64,000 bases of DNA from positions 310,001 through 374,000 of the forward strand of contig NZ_CP018139.1 of the NCBI RefSeq assembly GCF_001886615.1. Direction: 5' to 3'. The notes beneath the pieces were generated by a model. It was not told the origin of the DNA. It saw only the letters and a program-made list of their open reading frames with translations, and did not search any database. The DNA is from Halomonas aestuarii. GTDB lineage: Bacteria > Pseudomonadota > Gammaproteobacteria > Pseudomonadales > Halomonadaceae. Position numbers and translations under genes: made by a program. Positions 55,509 through 64,000 of this stretch are shown here, piece by piece (position 1 is the first letter of the stretch; every line of letters begins with the position of its first letter).

Positions 55509-55981
55509 TGTCCGGTCTCCAGGCGCGACGCGATCTCGGCCACCAGGCCCCGGGAGGCCGCCTCGATCAGGTCCAGCACCGTCTCGAAGCCCTCCTCGCC
55601 TCCGTAGTAGGGGTCCGGCACGGCACGATCGGGCAGGCCGGCGAAGGCGAGGAAGAGCCCCGTGACCGCGTCGCTGCCGTCGGGGCGCAGGGCCTCGATG
55701 GCGGCGAGGTTGTCGTGGTCCATGGCGAGCACGTAGTCGAACCGCTCGAAATCCTCGCCGGCGAGCTGCCGGGCCCGCAGGCCGCTGAGGTCGATGCCGC
55801 GCCGGGCGGCGGCCTCCCGTGCGCGGGCATCCGGCGCCTTGCCCACGTGCCAGGACCCGACGCCACAGGAGTCGACCTCGACCCGATCGGCGAGGCCGGC
55901 CTGGGCGAGGTGATCACGGAAGACCCCTTCCGCGGTGGGCGACCGGCAGATGTTGCCCAGACAGACGAAGAGCACGCGCAT
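55505..55981 (-). CDS. Low-molecular-weight protein-tyrosine phosphatase
   Basis: A 158-residue LMW-PTP. P-loop VCLGNICRSPTAEG (C-x5-R-S) near the N-terminus and the catalytic DPYYGGEEGFETVLDLIEAA aspartate near the C-terminus. It is in the position of PA2978 in Pseudomonas, between kdsB and murB. Substrate unknown; the family dephosphorylates tyrosine kinases of polysaccharide systems or other proteins. ATG shares one base with kdsB's stop. Confidence 0.93.
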   Translation of the reverse strand: MRVLFVCLGNICRSPTAEGVFRDHLAQAGLADRVEVDSCGVGSWHVGKAPDARAREAAARRGIDLSGLRARQLAGEDFERFDYVLAMDHDNLAAIEALRPDGSDAVTGLFLAFAGLPDRAVPDPYYGGEEGFETVLDLIEAASRGLVAEIASRLETGH

Positions 55982-56769
55982 CAGGAACCTCCTCGGTGGC
56001 CTCGTTCATCGAGTATCTCGCGAACCCGCACCAGATCCTCCTCGGTATCCACCCCCGCCGGATGCGGCACCCGGGCCAGGGCGACCTGGATGGCATGGCC
56101 ATGGTGCAGGGCCCGCAGCTGCTCGAGCTGTTCGAGCCGCTCCAGCGGCGACGGGGGCCAGTCACGATAATCGGCGAGGAAACTCGCCCGATAGGCGTAC
56201 AGGCCGATGTGCCGCAGCCAGGCATCGGTCTCGAGCAGCTCGGGACGACGGGAAAAGGCGTCCCGATCCCAGGGGATGGGCGCCCTCGAGAAGTAGAGGG
56301 CACGCCCGGAGAGGGCGCGCACCACCTTCACCGCATTGGGGTTGAAGAGCGTCTCGACGTCGCTGATCGGCTCGGCCAGGGTGGCGATGGACGCCTCGGG
56401 ATCATCGAACAGCCGGGTGGCGACCTGGTCGATCAGCACCGGCGGAATCAGCGGCTCGTCGCCCTGCACGTTGACCAGCACGGCATCATCGGCCAGTCCC
56501 AGTCGCTCGGCCACCTCGGCCAGGCGATCGGTGCCGGAGGGATGGTCGGCCCGTGTCATCACCACTTCGGCCCCGAAGGGCGCGAGGGCGTCGCGGATCC
56601 GCTCGTCGTCGGTGGCCACCACGACCCGAGCGGCGCCGCTCTCGCCGGCGCGACGCCAGACATGGGCCACCATGGGTTCGCCCGCGATGTCGGCCAACGG
56701 CTTGCCGGGCAAACGCGAGGAGGCGTGGCGCGCGGGAATGACCGCGATGAAGGAATCGGCGCCGGACAT
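55981..56769 (-). CDS. kdsB: CMP-KDO synthetase (3-deoxy-manno-octulosonate cytidylyltransferase)
   Basis: A 262-residue KdsB, which activates KDO for lipopolysaccharide inner core. [31 protein letters not shown] (nucleotide loop), [37 protein letters not shown] and [12 protein letters not shown] are standard. Start at 56769 is the ATG of the TGATG overlap with the YcaR-like gene; the frame stays open upstream without support. Confidence 0.95.
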   Translation of the reverse strand: MSGADSFIAVIPARHASSRLPGKPLADIAGEPMVAHVWRRAGESGAARVVVATDDERIRDALAPFGAEVVMTRADHPSGTDRLAEVAERLGLADDAVLVNVQGDEPLIPPVLIDQVATRLFDDPEASIATLAEPISDVETLFNPNAVKVVRALSGRALYFSRAPIPWDRDAFSRRPELLETDAWLRHIGLYAYRASFLADYRDWPPSPLERLEQLEQLRALHHGHAIQVALARVPHPAGVDTEEDLVRVREILDERGHRGGS

Positions 56770-56978
56770 CACGCCTCCCCCGTGCGTCCCGGGGAGTCGT
56801 GCAGCGTCTCGTCGACCCCCATCGCCCGGGCCTCCTCCGGCAGCATCACCGGGATGCCGTCGCGGATCGGATAGGCGAGGCCATCGTAACGGCACTCGAG
56901 TTCCGCGGCCTCGCGGTTGTACTTCAGCTTGCCCTTGCACAGCGGGCAGACCAGCATTGCCAGCAGTTCCTTGTCCAT
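56769..56978 (-). CDS. Trm112/YcaR-family small protein
   Basis: A 69-residue member of the Trm112/UPF0434 family: [51 protein letters not shown]. It has the CPLC pair and a third cysteine; the classical fourth is absent, as in E. coli YcaR. Between lpxK and kdsB, as in E. coli and Pseudomonas. Function unknown; possible partner or structural protein. Confidence 0.92.
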   Translation of the reverse strand: MDKELLAMLVCPLCKGKLKYNREAAELECRYDGLAYPIRDGIPVMLPEEARAMGVDETLHDSPGRTGEA

Positions 56979-56997
56979 GACTCCCCCTCGTGGTGGT

Positions 56998-58035
56998 TCA
57001 GTGGGTCGCACGGGCCTCGCCCGGCACCGGATATGATGATGACAGGGCGTGCAGCCGGCTCGCCAGCCAGGCGACGAAGGCGGCATCGGGACGCGCCTCG
57101 ACCTCCAGCACCCAGCTTTCGGCGGGGGCCAGCTCACGGCACTTGACCGCATCCTTGGCGGTCATCACCAGCGGCCGGCCGTCGCCGAAGGCCAGGTCGT
57201 CGGCCGAGTAGTGATGGTGGTCGGCGAAGGCGTGCGTGACCGCCTCGACGCCCAGGTCGGCCAGGGTCGCGAAGAACCGCGGCGGATGACCAATCCCGGC
57301 CAGGGCATGCACCGGGCCCTCGAAGGGCAAGGGGGCCAGCGGCACGCGCCGACCGTCGCCGAGGCGCCGCCAGGCGGCAGGGGCCAGGACCATGCCGTGG
57401 GCCCCGGGCGGTGGCGTGAAGGCGGGTGCGCCGTTGACCACCACAGCATCCACGCGTTCGAGCCGCGAGAGGGGCTCGCGAAGGGGGCCGGCCGGCAGGC
57501 AGCGGCCATTGCCGAAACCGCGGGTCCCGTCCACCACCACCAGTTCCAGGTCACGGCACAGCGCTAGGTGCTGCAGGCCGTCGTCGCCGATCAGGATATC
57601 GCACCCCGCCTCGAGCAGGCGCCTGGCCCCGCGGGGCCGGTCCGGGTCGACCACCACCGGCAGGCCGGTCTGGTCGGCCAGCATGCGCGGCTCGTCGCCG
57701 CAGGACGCCACCGGGGTATCGGCGTCCAGCAGCAGCGGGTAGTGCTCGCAGTGGCCGCCATAGCCCCGGGAGAGGATGCCCGGCGACCAGCCTCGCTGCG
57801 CCAGGTGACGGGCCAGCCAGGCCACCAGCGGCGACTTGCCGGTGCCGCCCAGGGTGATGTTGCCGACCACGATGACCGGCACCGGCGCCCGCCATACCGG
57901 CTTGCGCCCAGAGGCATAGGCCGTCGCACGACGGCGCACAACCCGACGATAGAGGGCCTCGAGCGGACGCAGGACGGCCAGCCAGGCGTCGCCCCGGTAG
58001 GCCGCCGTCAGCCAGCGCTCGCCCAGGCTCGTCAT
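56998..58035 (-). CDS. lpxK: Tetraacyldisaccharide 4'-kinase
   Basis: A 345-residue LpxK, which phosphorylates the lipid A precursor at the inner membrane. [31 protein letters not shown] contains the P-loop; [61 protein letters not shown] (catalytic) and [14 protein letters not shown] are typical. N-terminal helix [22 protein letters not shown] is the membrane-association segment. ATG overlaps msbA's stop by 4 bases. Confidence 0.95.
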   Translation of the reverse strand: MTSLGERWLTAAYRGDAWLAVLRPLEALYRRVVRRRATAYASGRKPVWRAPVPVIVVGNITLGGTGKSPLVAWLARHLAQRGWSPGILSRGYGGHCEHYPLLLDADTPVASCGDEPRMLADQTGLPVVVDPDRPRGARRLLEAGCDILIGDDGLQHLALCRDLELVVVDGTRGFGNGRCLPAGPLREPLSRLERVDAVVVNGAPAFTPPPGAHGMVLAPAAWRRLGDGRRVPLAPLPFEGPVHALAGIGHPPRFFATLADLGVEAVTHAFADHHHYSADDLAFGDGRPLVMTAKDAVKCRELAPAESWVLEVEARPDAAFVAWLASRLHALSSSYPVPGEARATH

Positions 58036-59777
58036 GCGGCCCCGGGCTCCTGGAACTGCAGCCGATGCAGGGCCGCATAGGCCCCGTCGCGGGCCAGCAG
58101 CTCATCGTGAGCACCCTGTTCGATGATCTCGCCCTGTTCCATGACCAGGATGCGGTCGGCCCGCTCGATGGTCGAGAGGCGGTGGGCGATCACGAAGGTG
58201 GTCCGGCCCCGGCATACCTCCTCCAGGGCCGCCTGGATATGGCGCTCGGACTCGGTGTCCAGCGCCGAGGTGGCCTCGTCGAGCACCAGCAGCGGGGCAT
58301 CCTTGAAGATCGCCCGGGCAATGGCCAGGCGCTGCCGCTGGCCGCCGGAGAGCATCACGCCGTTCTCGCCCACCACGGTGTCGTAGCCGGCGGGCATGCG
58401 CTCGATGAACTCGTGGGCATGGGCGGCACGGGCAGCCGCCTCGATGGCGGCCGGGTCCGCCTGCGGAACGCCATAGGCGATGTTGTCGGCGATGCTGGCA
58501 TTGAACAGGGTGACCTGCTGGGAGACCAGGGCAATCTGGCGGCGCAGCGGCGCCAGGCGGTACTCGTCCAGCGGCACGTGGTCGATCAGCAGGCGTCCCG
58601 AGGTGGGCCGGTAAAAGCGGGGCAGCAGCCCGACGAGGGTCGACTTGCCGCTGCCGGAGCGTCCGACAATGGCGATCATCTCGCCGGGCGTCACCTCGAG
58701 GTCGATGCCCTTGAGCACCTCGGGCTGGTCGTCGCCGTAGGCGAAGCGCACCCCCTCGAAACGGACCCGGCCCTCGAGCCGGCCGGGCTCATGGGTCCCG
58801 GTGTCACTCTCGGGGGGCTCCTCGAGCAGGCCGAAGAGTTCGGCGGAGGCGGCAATGCCCTTCTGGATCTCGCTGTTGATCTCGGTGAGCTGGCGCACCG
58901 GCTTGGCCATCAGCGCGGCAGCGGTAATGAAGGCCACGAACTCCCCCGGCGTCATCGCATCCAGCAGGGTCGGCGACATGGCCAGCCACACCAGCAGCGC
59001 CAGCGACAGCGCCACCAGCAGCTGGATCACCGGGGTGCTGGTGGCCTTGGTCAGCGCCTCCTTCATGCTCTGATGGCGGTTGACCTCGCTGGCCTCGGCG
59101 AAACGCGCCTTCTCGAAGGCCTCGGCCCCGTGGGTACGCACCACCCGGTACCCAGAGAGGGCCTCGGAGGCGACATGGGTGACGTCCCCCATGGAGCGCT
59201 GGATGCGCCGCGAGATCCGCCGGAAGCGCTTGCTGGCATAGCTGACCACACCGCCGATCAGCGGCGTCACGGCGAGGAACAGCAGGGTCAGCATCCAGTT
59301 GGTCCACAGCAGGTAGCCCACCAGGCCGATCACGAAGAGGCCCTCGCGCAGAAGTATGGTGACGGCCTTGGTGGCGGCCCCGGTGACCTGCTCGACGTGA
59401 TAGGTCACCCGGGAGATCAGGTGCCCCGTGGAGTGGTTATCGAAGAAGCGGCCCGGCAGGTGGAGCATGTGGTTGAAGACGTCGCAGCGCAGCACATGGA
59501 CCAGGTTGCGCGCCACGCTGCTCATGAAGTAGGTGCCGAGGAAGGTGCCGAGTCCCCGGGCCGCGAACATGACGACCACGAACAGCGGCAGGAACAGCCG
59601 GAAGGCGGCATCCGGGTCCTGGATGCCATCGATCAGCCGCTTCATCATCTCGGCCAGCGCGGTGCTCGAGGCGGCGTAGATGACGTAGCCGAGGATCGCC
59701 AGGGCGAAGGCGCGCCAGTAGGGCTTCACGTAGCCCAGCAGGCGCTTGTAGAGGGTCCAGCCGGAATAGTCGATCAC
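58032..59777 (-). CDS. msbA: Lipid A export ATP-binding/permease protein MsbA
   Basis: A 581-residue ABC half-transporter that flips lipid A core across the inner membrane. Six transmembrane helices in residues about 20-310, then nucleotide-binding domain: Walker A GRSGSGKST, LSGGQRQRLAIARAI signature, Walker B LLVLDEATSALD, VIAHRLST switch. Overlaps by 4 bases with exbD upstream and lpxK downstream, giving an exbD-msbA-lpxK arrangement. Confidence 0.95.
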   Translation of the reverse strand: MIDYSGWTLYKRLLGYVKPYWRAFALAILGYVIYAASSTALAEMMKRLIDGIQDPDAAFRLFLPLFVVVMFAARGLGTFLGTYFMSSVARNLVHVLRCDVFNHMLHLPGRFFDNHSTGHLISRVTYHVEQVTGAATKAVTILLREGLFVIGLVGYLLWTNWMLTLLFLAVTPLIGGVVSYASKRFRRISRRIQRSMGDVTHVASEALSGYRVVRTHGAEAFEKARFAEASEVNRHQSMKEALTKATSTPVIQLLVALSLALLVWLAMSPTLLDAMTPGEFVAFITAAALMAKPVRQLTEINSEIQKGIAASAELFGLLEEPPESDTGTHEPGRLEGRVRFEGVRFAYGDDQPEVLKGIDLEVTPGEMIAIVGRSGSGKSTLVGLLPRFYRPTSGRLLIDHVPLDEYRLAPLRRQIALVSQQVTLFNASIADNIAYGVPQADPAAIEAAARAAHAHEFIERMPAGYDTVVGENGVMLSGGQRQRLAIARAIFKDAPLLVLDEATSALDTESERHIQAALEEVCRGRTTFVIAHRLSTIERADRILVMEQGEIIEQGAHDELLARDGAYAALHRLQFQEPGAA

Positions 59778-60196
59778 GGTGTCTCCGCTTGAGGGGTTGA
59801 GGCGGCTTCCGTGGCGATGCGCACGTGCCGGATCTGGAGCCCGGCGGCCCGGTCCAGCACCCGCACCACGTCGGCGTGGGCGGCCCGGCCATCGGCCTCC
59901 ACCACCAGGCCATGCTCGCGGGCCTGCTCGGCCTGGGCGGCCAGGGCGTCGCCGACCGTCCCGGCCGTGTAGGCGCGATCGTCCAGGCGATACTCGCCGG
60001 TCGCGGTGACCACCAGGGTCACCGGCGCAGCCTCCATGGCCTGGCCGCTCTCGCTCTCGGGCAGCTCGAGTTCCAGCGCCTGGCGGGTCTCGAAAGTGGT
60101 CGAGACCATGAAGAAGATCAGCAGCAGGAACACCACGTCGATCAACGGGGTGAGATTGACCTCCACGGGGTCGCTTCGCCGCCGGGGAAACCTCAC
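59774..60196 (-). CDS. ExbD/TolR-family biopolymer transport protein
   Basis: A 140-residue ExbD/TolR protein. A short cytoplasmic N-terminus (MRFPRRRSDPVEVNLTPLIDVVFLLLIFFMVSTTF) leads into one membrane helix with the essential aspartate (PLID). The periplasmic part is the usual ALELELPES / VVTATGEYRLDDR / VVEADGRAAHADVVRVLD fold. It pairs with the adjacent ExbB-like protein to use proton motive force; the TonB or other client is not encoded here. Confidence 0.93.
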   Translation of the reverse strand: MRFPRRRSDPVEVNLTPLIDVVFLLLIFFMVSTTFETRQALELELPESESGQAMEAAPVTLVVTATGEYRLDDRAYTAGTVGDALAAQAEQAREHGLVVEADGRAAHADVVRVLDRAAGLQIRHVRIATEAASTPQAETP

Positions 60197-60879
60197 GACG
60201 TCTTCACCCTCGGGGCCGTGCGGCCATCCGCCTCCCGCCGCTCGTCACCGTGGCGCTCGGCCAGCACCAGTTCGCCCGGGTAGTGGGCGAGGTACTCGAC
60301 CACCTGCCCGGCCTGCTCCTCCATGCGCACCGTGATGTCCTCGATGCGACGCTGGAAGTAGCGATGGAACATCAGGGAGGGAATCGCCACCGTGAGGCCC
60401 GCCGCGGTAGTCACCAGGGCGCGGGAGATACCGCCGGCCAGGTCCGCGGTGCGACTGACCCCGTCGCCGCTGACGATCACCGCGAAGACCTCGATCATGC
60501 CCACCACGGTGCCCAGCAGGCCGATCAGCGGCGTGATGGCGGCGATGGTGCCCAGCGGGCTCAGGAAACGCTCCATGTCGTGGATCACCGCGGTAGCCGA
60601 CTCCTGGAGGCGGGCACGCACCTGCTCGTGACCGAGCCGCGCGTTGCGCAGGCCGGCCGCGAGCACGCCGCCCAGCGGGGAGTGGGCCTCCAGCCAGTAG
60701 AGGTTGACCTGCCCGTGGGCCACCAGCCGGCAGACCTCCTGCCCCAGACCGCGCGGGGCGATGCGTCCGCCGCGCAGGGTCCACAGGCGCTCGATGATGA
60801 TCACCGAGGCCACCAGCGAGCAGCCCAGCAGCGGCACCATCAGCCAGCCGCCGGCGATCAGGGCATCCATCATGTCCAT
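60193..60879 (-). CDS. ExbB/TolQ-family proton channel protein
   Basis: A 228-residue ExbB/TolQ/MotA protein with three membrane helices: LIAGGWLMVPLLGCSLVASVIIIERLW at the start, then LSPLGTIAAITPLIGLLGTVVGMIEVFAVI and the last GGISRALVTTAAGLTVAIPSLMFHRYF. The start at 60879 (MDMMDALIAGGW) has AGGGGG upstream; the upstream-open frame lies in the comEC spacer. Overlaps exbD by 4 bases. Same position as in Pseudomonas, after comEC. Confidence 0.93.
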   Translation of the reverse strand: MDMMDALIAGGWLMVPLLGCSLVASVIIIERLWTLRGGRIAPRGLGQEVCRLVAHGQVNLYWLEAHSPLGGVLAAGLRNARLGHEQVRARLQESATAVIHDMERFLSPLGTIAAITPLIGLLGTVVGMIEVFAVIVSGDGVSRTADLAGGISRALVTTAAGLTVAIPSLMFHRYFQRRIEDITVRMEEQAGQVVEYLAHYPGELVLAERHGDERREADGRTAPRVKTS

Positions 60880-60917
60880 GCCGTTCCCCCTGCGTGTCGC
60901 CGGCCCGCGGCCGGCTA

Positions 60918-63215
60918 TCAGTGAGGCGATTCTAACGCAAGGCAGCCGACTCCGACACCGCCGTGCCGCCAGGCGAGCGGTCGCTCGGCGACGATCTTCC
61001 GGCGCGCCTCGTGACCCAGCCACAGGGTCAGGGCACCGTCCCGGGCGGTACTCCACAGGCAGCTGCCCACCTCGCGGAACCTCCTCACCACGCGGTCCGC
61101 CGGGTGACCGAAGGGGTTGTCCCGCGCGGCACTGAAGATCACGTGGCGCGGCGCCAGGTGACGCACCAGCGGCAGGCCGGAGCTGGTATCGCTGCCGTGG
61201 TGCCCCGCCACCAGCAGGGTCAGCGCCGGGTCGAGCTCGCCGAGGAAGCGACGCTCGGCGTCACGGCCGACATCCCCGGTGATCAGCAGCCGCTGGTCGC
61301 CGACGGCCACCAGCAGGACACAGGACCGATCGTTGGCGGCGAGCCCGGCGGTATCCGGCGGCGGCCAGAGGAGACGAAAGCTCACGCCGTCGCGTTGCCA
61401 GCGGCGTCCCGCCGTGCAGGGCTCGGCCGGCAGTCCCTGCGCCTCGCCGGGGGGCGCCAGGAAGCGCCCCACCCGATGCGCGTCGCGCAGGGCCGGCAGG
61501 CCGCCGGCGTGATCCTGGTCGGCATGGCTGACGATGACGTCGTCGAAGCGCTGGCCGGGCGGCCACAGCGCGTCCAGGGGCATGTAGCCGGAAGCGAAGC
61601 GTGGCCCGGTATCGTAGAGGGCGCGATAGCCGGCGGTGCGCAGCTCGATCAGCTGGCCCTGGCCCACGTCGTGAACCCGGACCCTCAGCAGCCCCTCCGC
61701 GGGGACCGGCGACGAGGAGGAGAGCGTCAGCGGGACCAGCACCAGCACGGCGGTGGCCGCCAGGCGCAGGCGCGGCAGCAGGCCCGGCAGCCCCCACAGC
61801 AGGCCACCGAGCCCCAGCGCCAGCCCGAACGGAACCACTCGCCCCGGGTCCGGCCGCCACAGGGGCAGCCCGTCGGCCGCCAGTTCGAGGAGGGCGGCCA
61901 GGGCGTCGGCCAGCCAGCCGAACAGCCCCCAGCACAGCGCCGAGAGCGGAGGCAGCCAGGCCGTGAGCCAGCCCAGCAGCCCCAGGGGCACCAGCAGGCT
62001 GCTGACGAGCGGCACGGCGATCAGGTTGACCAGGGGCGCCGCCGGCGCCAGCCGGTCGAAGGCCAGCAGCACGGCGCCGGCCATCAGCGGCGCCAGCAGC
62101 AGCTGGGAGCGGACCAGCGCCCATAGCCAGCCGGCCAGGCCCCGCGGGCGGGGCCTGCCCTGCCAGATCAGGATCAGCAGGGCCACGGCGGCGAACGATA
62201 GCCAGAGACCGGGGCGCCAGGCGGAGAGCGGGTCGACCAGCAGCACCACCGCCAGGGCCAGCCACCAGGCCTGCCAGGGCCCGGGCGCGTGTCGCCCGCT
62301 TGCCACCCAGAGTCCCACCAAGGTCATGATCATGGCGCGCAGGGCAGGCGGCTCCAGGCCGGCGAGGGTGGCATACCCCACCGCCGAGGCACCGGCGAGC
62401 CACCAGGGCCAGACCGCCAGTCGCCATGCCCCGGGCGTGACCAGCCGCGACACCCCCCTGGCCAGCCACAGGGCGAAGGTGGCCACCAGCCCCACGTGCA
62501 GCCCGGAGATCACCATCAGGTGGGTGGTGCCGGTCGCATTGAGCAGGTCCCAGTCGGTACGGTCCAGCCGCCCGCTCGCCCCCAGGGTCAGGGCCGCCAG
62601 CCATCGCGCGTGGCGCGGCGGCAGCACCTGGGCATCGAGGTGGTCCAGGGCGAGCCGACGCGCCGAGAGGCCGGCGTCGGCGAGCCGCCGTGGTGGCGGG
62701 GCGCTACGCACGTAGCCGCTGGCCTGGATGCCCTCCCGCCACAGCCAGCCGCGATAGTCGAAGGCGCCGGGGTTGGCGAAGCCGCCCGGCGGGCGCAGGC
62801 GCACCGTCAGCGCCCAGCGCTCCCCGGCCACCAGCTCGGGGGCCTCGAAGAAGGAAAGACGCACCCGGGTCAGGTCGTCACAGGTCGGCAAGCCGACCGC
62901 CAGCGCGCGGCAGTCGTCCACCGCCAGGACAAGGCGCGTCAACCGCACGTCCCTGACCACCGAGACCAGGCGCCCCTCGAGGCGCAGGTCCTGGCGGGTC
63001 AGGCCGGGGGCGAGCTCGCCGCCGCGCACCATCAGCAGCTGGGCCGCCAACAGGGCCGCGATGCACAGTGCCATCGCGAGGCGTGCCCGACGCCCGGCCA
63101 GGGCGGCCAGCAGGCCGACCGCCAGGGCCTCGACGGCCCCCGGCACGGCAAGATGGCTCCCCAGCACGCCGGCCAGCACGGCGAGCGCCAGGGGAATGGC
63201 CAGGCCCAGCTGCAT
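60918..63215 (-). CDS. comEC: DNA internalization competence protein ComEC/Rec2
   Basis: A 765-residue ComEC-type protein that forms the inner-membrane channel for DNA uptake. N-terminal membrane segment, OB-like domain (DLRLEGRLVSVVRDVRLTRLVLAVDDCR), then the competence domain with TTHLMVISGLHVGLVATFALWL, and the C-terminal metallo-beta-lactamase domain (VRVHDVGQGQLIELRTAGYRALYDTGPRF, VSHADQDHAGGLPAL). Start chosen at 63215 (MQLGLAIPLALAVLAG), the first ATG; the TTG seven codons earlier is the alternative. Competence itself is not shown. Confidence 0.92.
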   Translation of the reverse strand: MQLGLAIPLALAVLAGVLGSHLAVPGAVEALAVGLLAALAGRRARLAMALCIAALLAAQLLMVRGGELAPGLTRQDLRLEGRLVSVVRDVRLTRLVLAVDDCRALAVGLPTCDDLTRVRLSFFEAPELVAGERWALTVRLRPPGGFANPGAFDYRGWLWREGIQASGYVRSAPPPRRLADAGLSARRLALDHLDAQVLPPRHARWLAALTLGASGRLDRTDWDLLNATGTTHLMVISGLHVGLVATFALWLARGVSRLVTPGAWRLAVWPWWLAGASAVGYATLAGLEPPALRAMIMTLVGLWVASGRHAPGPWQAWWLALAVVLLVDPLSAWRPGLWLSFAAVALLILIWQGRPRPRGLAGWLWALVRSQLLLAPLMAGAVLLAFDRLAPAAPLVNLIAVPLVSSLLVPLGLLGWLTAWLPPLSALCWGLFGWLADALAALLELAADGLPLWRPDPGRVVPFGLALGLGGLLWGLPGLLPRLRLAATAVLVLVPLTLSSSSPVPAEGLLRVRVHDVGQGQLIELRTAGYRALYDTGPRFASGYMPLDALWPPGQRFDDVIVSHADQDHAGGLPALRDAHRVGRFLAPPGEAQGLPAEPCTAGRRWQRDGVSFRLLWPPPDTAGLAANDRSCVLLVAVGDQRLLITGDVGRDAERRFLGELDPALTLLVAGHHGSDTSSGLPLVRHLAPRHVIFSAARDNPFGHPADRVVRRFREVGSCLWSTARDGALTLWLGHEARRKIVAERPLAWRHGGVGVGCLALESPH

Positions 63216-63346
63216 GGCATCGTCCCTGAACGGCAAGCAAGGTGACCCGCCCGCCCCACCACGGCGTCACGTTGAGGGGCATCATGGCGAGGCACGCGAC
63301 TTGTATGGATAATAGCCCGGGTTTCGAAGCCGCGAGCCCCTCGTCA

Positions 63347-63889
63347 ATGCCGCGCCGACTGCTGCAGCGCTACCTGCCCCACCCCGATGCCCTCAGGCGC
63401 CGGCGCTCCCTGCGCGTCGTCGGCCACCTGATCGGCAACCCCTCGCTGTGGGTGCTGACGCGGCGCAGCGTGGCCACTGCCTTTTCCGTCGGGCTGTTCA
63501 GCGCCCTGCTGCCGATCCCCTTCCAGATGCTGCTGGCCGCCTTCGGCGCCTGGCTGTTCCGCTGCAACCTGCCCCTCTCGATCGGCCTGGTGTGGATCAC
63601 CAATCCGCTGACGATGCCGCTGATCTTCTTCGGCAACTATCGCCTGGGGGCCTGGCTGCTGGACACCCCGGTGCGAGAGGCGCCGGACCGGATCTCCACC
63701 CACTGGATCGCCGAGCAACTGGTGGACATCCTCCCGGCGCTCGCGCTGGGCTCGCTGGTCGCGGCGGTGGTCATCGCCGCCCTGGCCCACCTGACGATCC
63801 GCCTGGTGTGGCGCTGGCAGGTATCACGGAGCTGGAAGGAGCGCACGCGGCGACGCCGTCGCCTTCGACAGGCCGTCCCGAAGGAGTGA
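63347..63889 (+). CDS. DUF2062 membrane protein
   Basis: A 180-residue DUF2062 protein starting MPRRLLQRYLPHPDALRRRRSLR (63347). The frame is open to 63242, but this start fits the family. Hydrophobic segments VATAFSVGLFSALLPIPFQMLLAAFGAWLFRCNLPLSIGLVWITNPLTMPLIFF and LPALALGSLVAAVVIAALAHLTIRLVW indicate two or three membrane helices; C-terminus is very basic. Function unknown. Same neighbour of comEC in Pseudomonas (PA2985 type). A -10-like TATGGATAAT at 63304-63313 precedes it. Confidence 0.9.
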   Translation: MPRRLLQRYLPHPDALRRRRSLRVVGHLIGNPSLWVLTRRSVATAFSVGLFSALLPIPFQMLLAAFGAWLFRCNLPLSIGLVWITNPLTMPLIFFGNYRLGAWLLDTPVREAPDRISTHWIAEQLVDILPALALGSLVAAVVIAALAHLTIRLVWRWQVSRSWKERTRRRRRLRQAVPKE

Positions 63890-63899
63890 CGCGACACGC

Positions 63900-63933
63900 A
63901 AGCGGCCGGCGCCATGGCGCCGGCCGCTTCTTT
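63900..63933. terminator. Terminator after the DUF2062 gene
   Basis: A perfect 30-base palindrome (15-base arms AAGCGGCCGGCGCCA and complement, 63900-63929) centred CCATGG, followed on + by CTTCTTTC. It starts 11 bases past the DUF2062 stop and also lies downstream of the convergent - strand gene at the window edge. Confidence 0.85.
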
Positions 63934-63953
63934 CACGGCATGCCCCGTCGGGC

Positions 63954-64000
63954 TCAGTCGTGGGCGGGCTGCTCGACCAGGCGTCCGCCATCGAGCCGGA
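63954..64000 (-). CDS. C-terminal end of a probable LolD ABC ATPase (truncated by the window)
   Basis: Reading leftward, the last 14 codons before the TGA at 63954-63956 give RLDGGRLVEQPAHD. This resembles the end of LolD ('..L.DGRL.'), the ATPase of lipoprotein release, and lolC/lolD are the neighbours of the DUF2062 gene in Pseudomonas. Too short to be sure; the stop codon and downstream terminator support it being a real gene end. Confidence 0.45.
   Translation of the reverse strand, partial: RLDGGRLVEQPAHD

Overview
The window reads as chromosomal DNA of a GC-rich gammaproteobacterium. The gene order on the right (rluC/rne/murB/low-molecular-weight phosphatase/kdsB/ycaR/lpxK/exbD/exbB/comEC/DUF2062, and yceD-rpmF-plsX-fabD-fabG-acpP-fabF-pabC-mltG-tmk-holB-pilZ-tatD) is that of the Pseudomonas/Halomonas side of the class. 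The proteins look Halomonas-like to me, but that assignment is inference. Nearly all genes have G or C at third codon positions, which is why so many long antisense and out-of-frame ORFs are open.

Region 1 (1-28025, all + strand) is an extracellular contractile injection system (eCIS; phage-tail-like, PVC/AFP-related) entered in the middle of its sheath gene. In order: sheath (5'-truncated by the window), tube, divergent second sheath, second tube, CIS tube/LysM-type adaptor lacking LysM, small DUF5908 protein, late-control-D-like hub, separate gp5/VgrG-like spike, an unfamiliar protein with a C-terminal membrane anchor, gp25 wedge, gpJ-like and gpI-like baseplate proteins, three tandem genes sharing one N-terminal motif, a protein with a long disordered linker, an AAA+ ATPase, a 1206-residue DUF4157 ('eCIS core') cargo candidate, and a TPR protein. 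Genes overlap or nearly touch, so this is probably one operon whose promoter and first genes lie left of the window. No PAAR tip or terminator/cap protein is visible. The most interesting points are the mosaic DUF4157 protein, with a compositionally foreign central module carrying an HNH-like motif, the membrane-anchored baseplate-region protein, and the triplicated family.

Region 2 (28026-28712) is an AT-richer spacer with inverted repeats and no convincing gene. It marks the junction between the eCIS locus and the conserved chromosome. Region 3 (28713-33245) holds Mn superoxide dismutase (with a Fur-box-like promoter), etfA-etfB, and the divergent ETF:ubiquinone oxidoreductase.

Region 4 (33315-47191, all - strand) is a long run that reads leftward from yceD through ribosomal protein L32, phospholipid and fatty-acid synthesis (plsX, fabD, fabG, acpP, fabF), pabC, mltG, tmk, holB, pilZ, tatD, DUF1285, a UvrD-like helicase and a mercaptopyruvate sulfurtransferase. 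A near-consensus promoter abuts the yceD start codon. Region 5 (47319-54450) holds maf, sppA, a HAD phosphatase and rluC, then divergent rne with a long structured leader and a highly repetitive C-terminal tail. Region 6 (54495-64000) is an envelope operon on the - strand (comEC-exbB-exbD-msbA-lpxK-ycaR-kdsB-phosphatase-murB, mostly with 1-4 base overlaps), a DUF2062 gene on +, and the C-terminal end of a probable lolD.

No rRNA, tRNA, CRISPR array, insertion sequence, integrase or attachment site was recognised.
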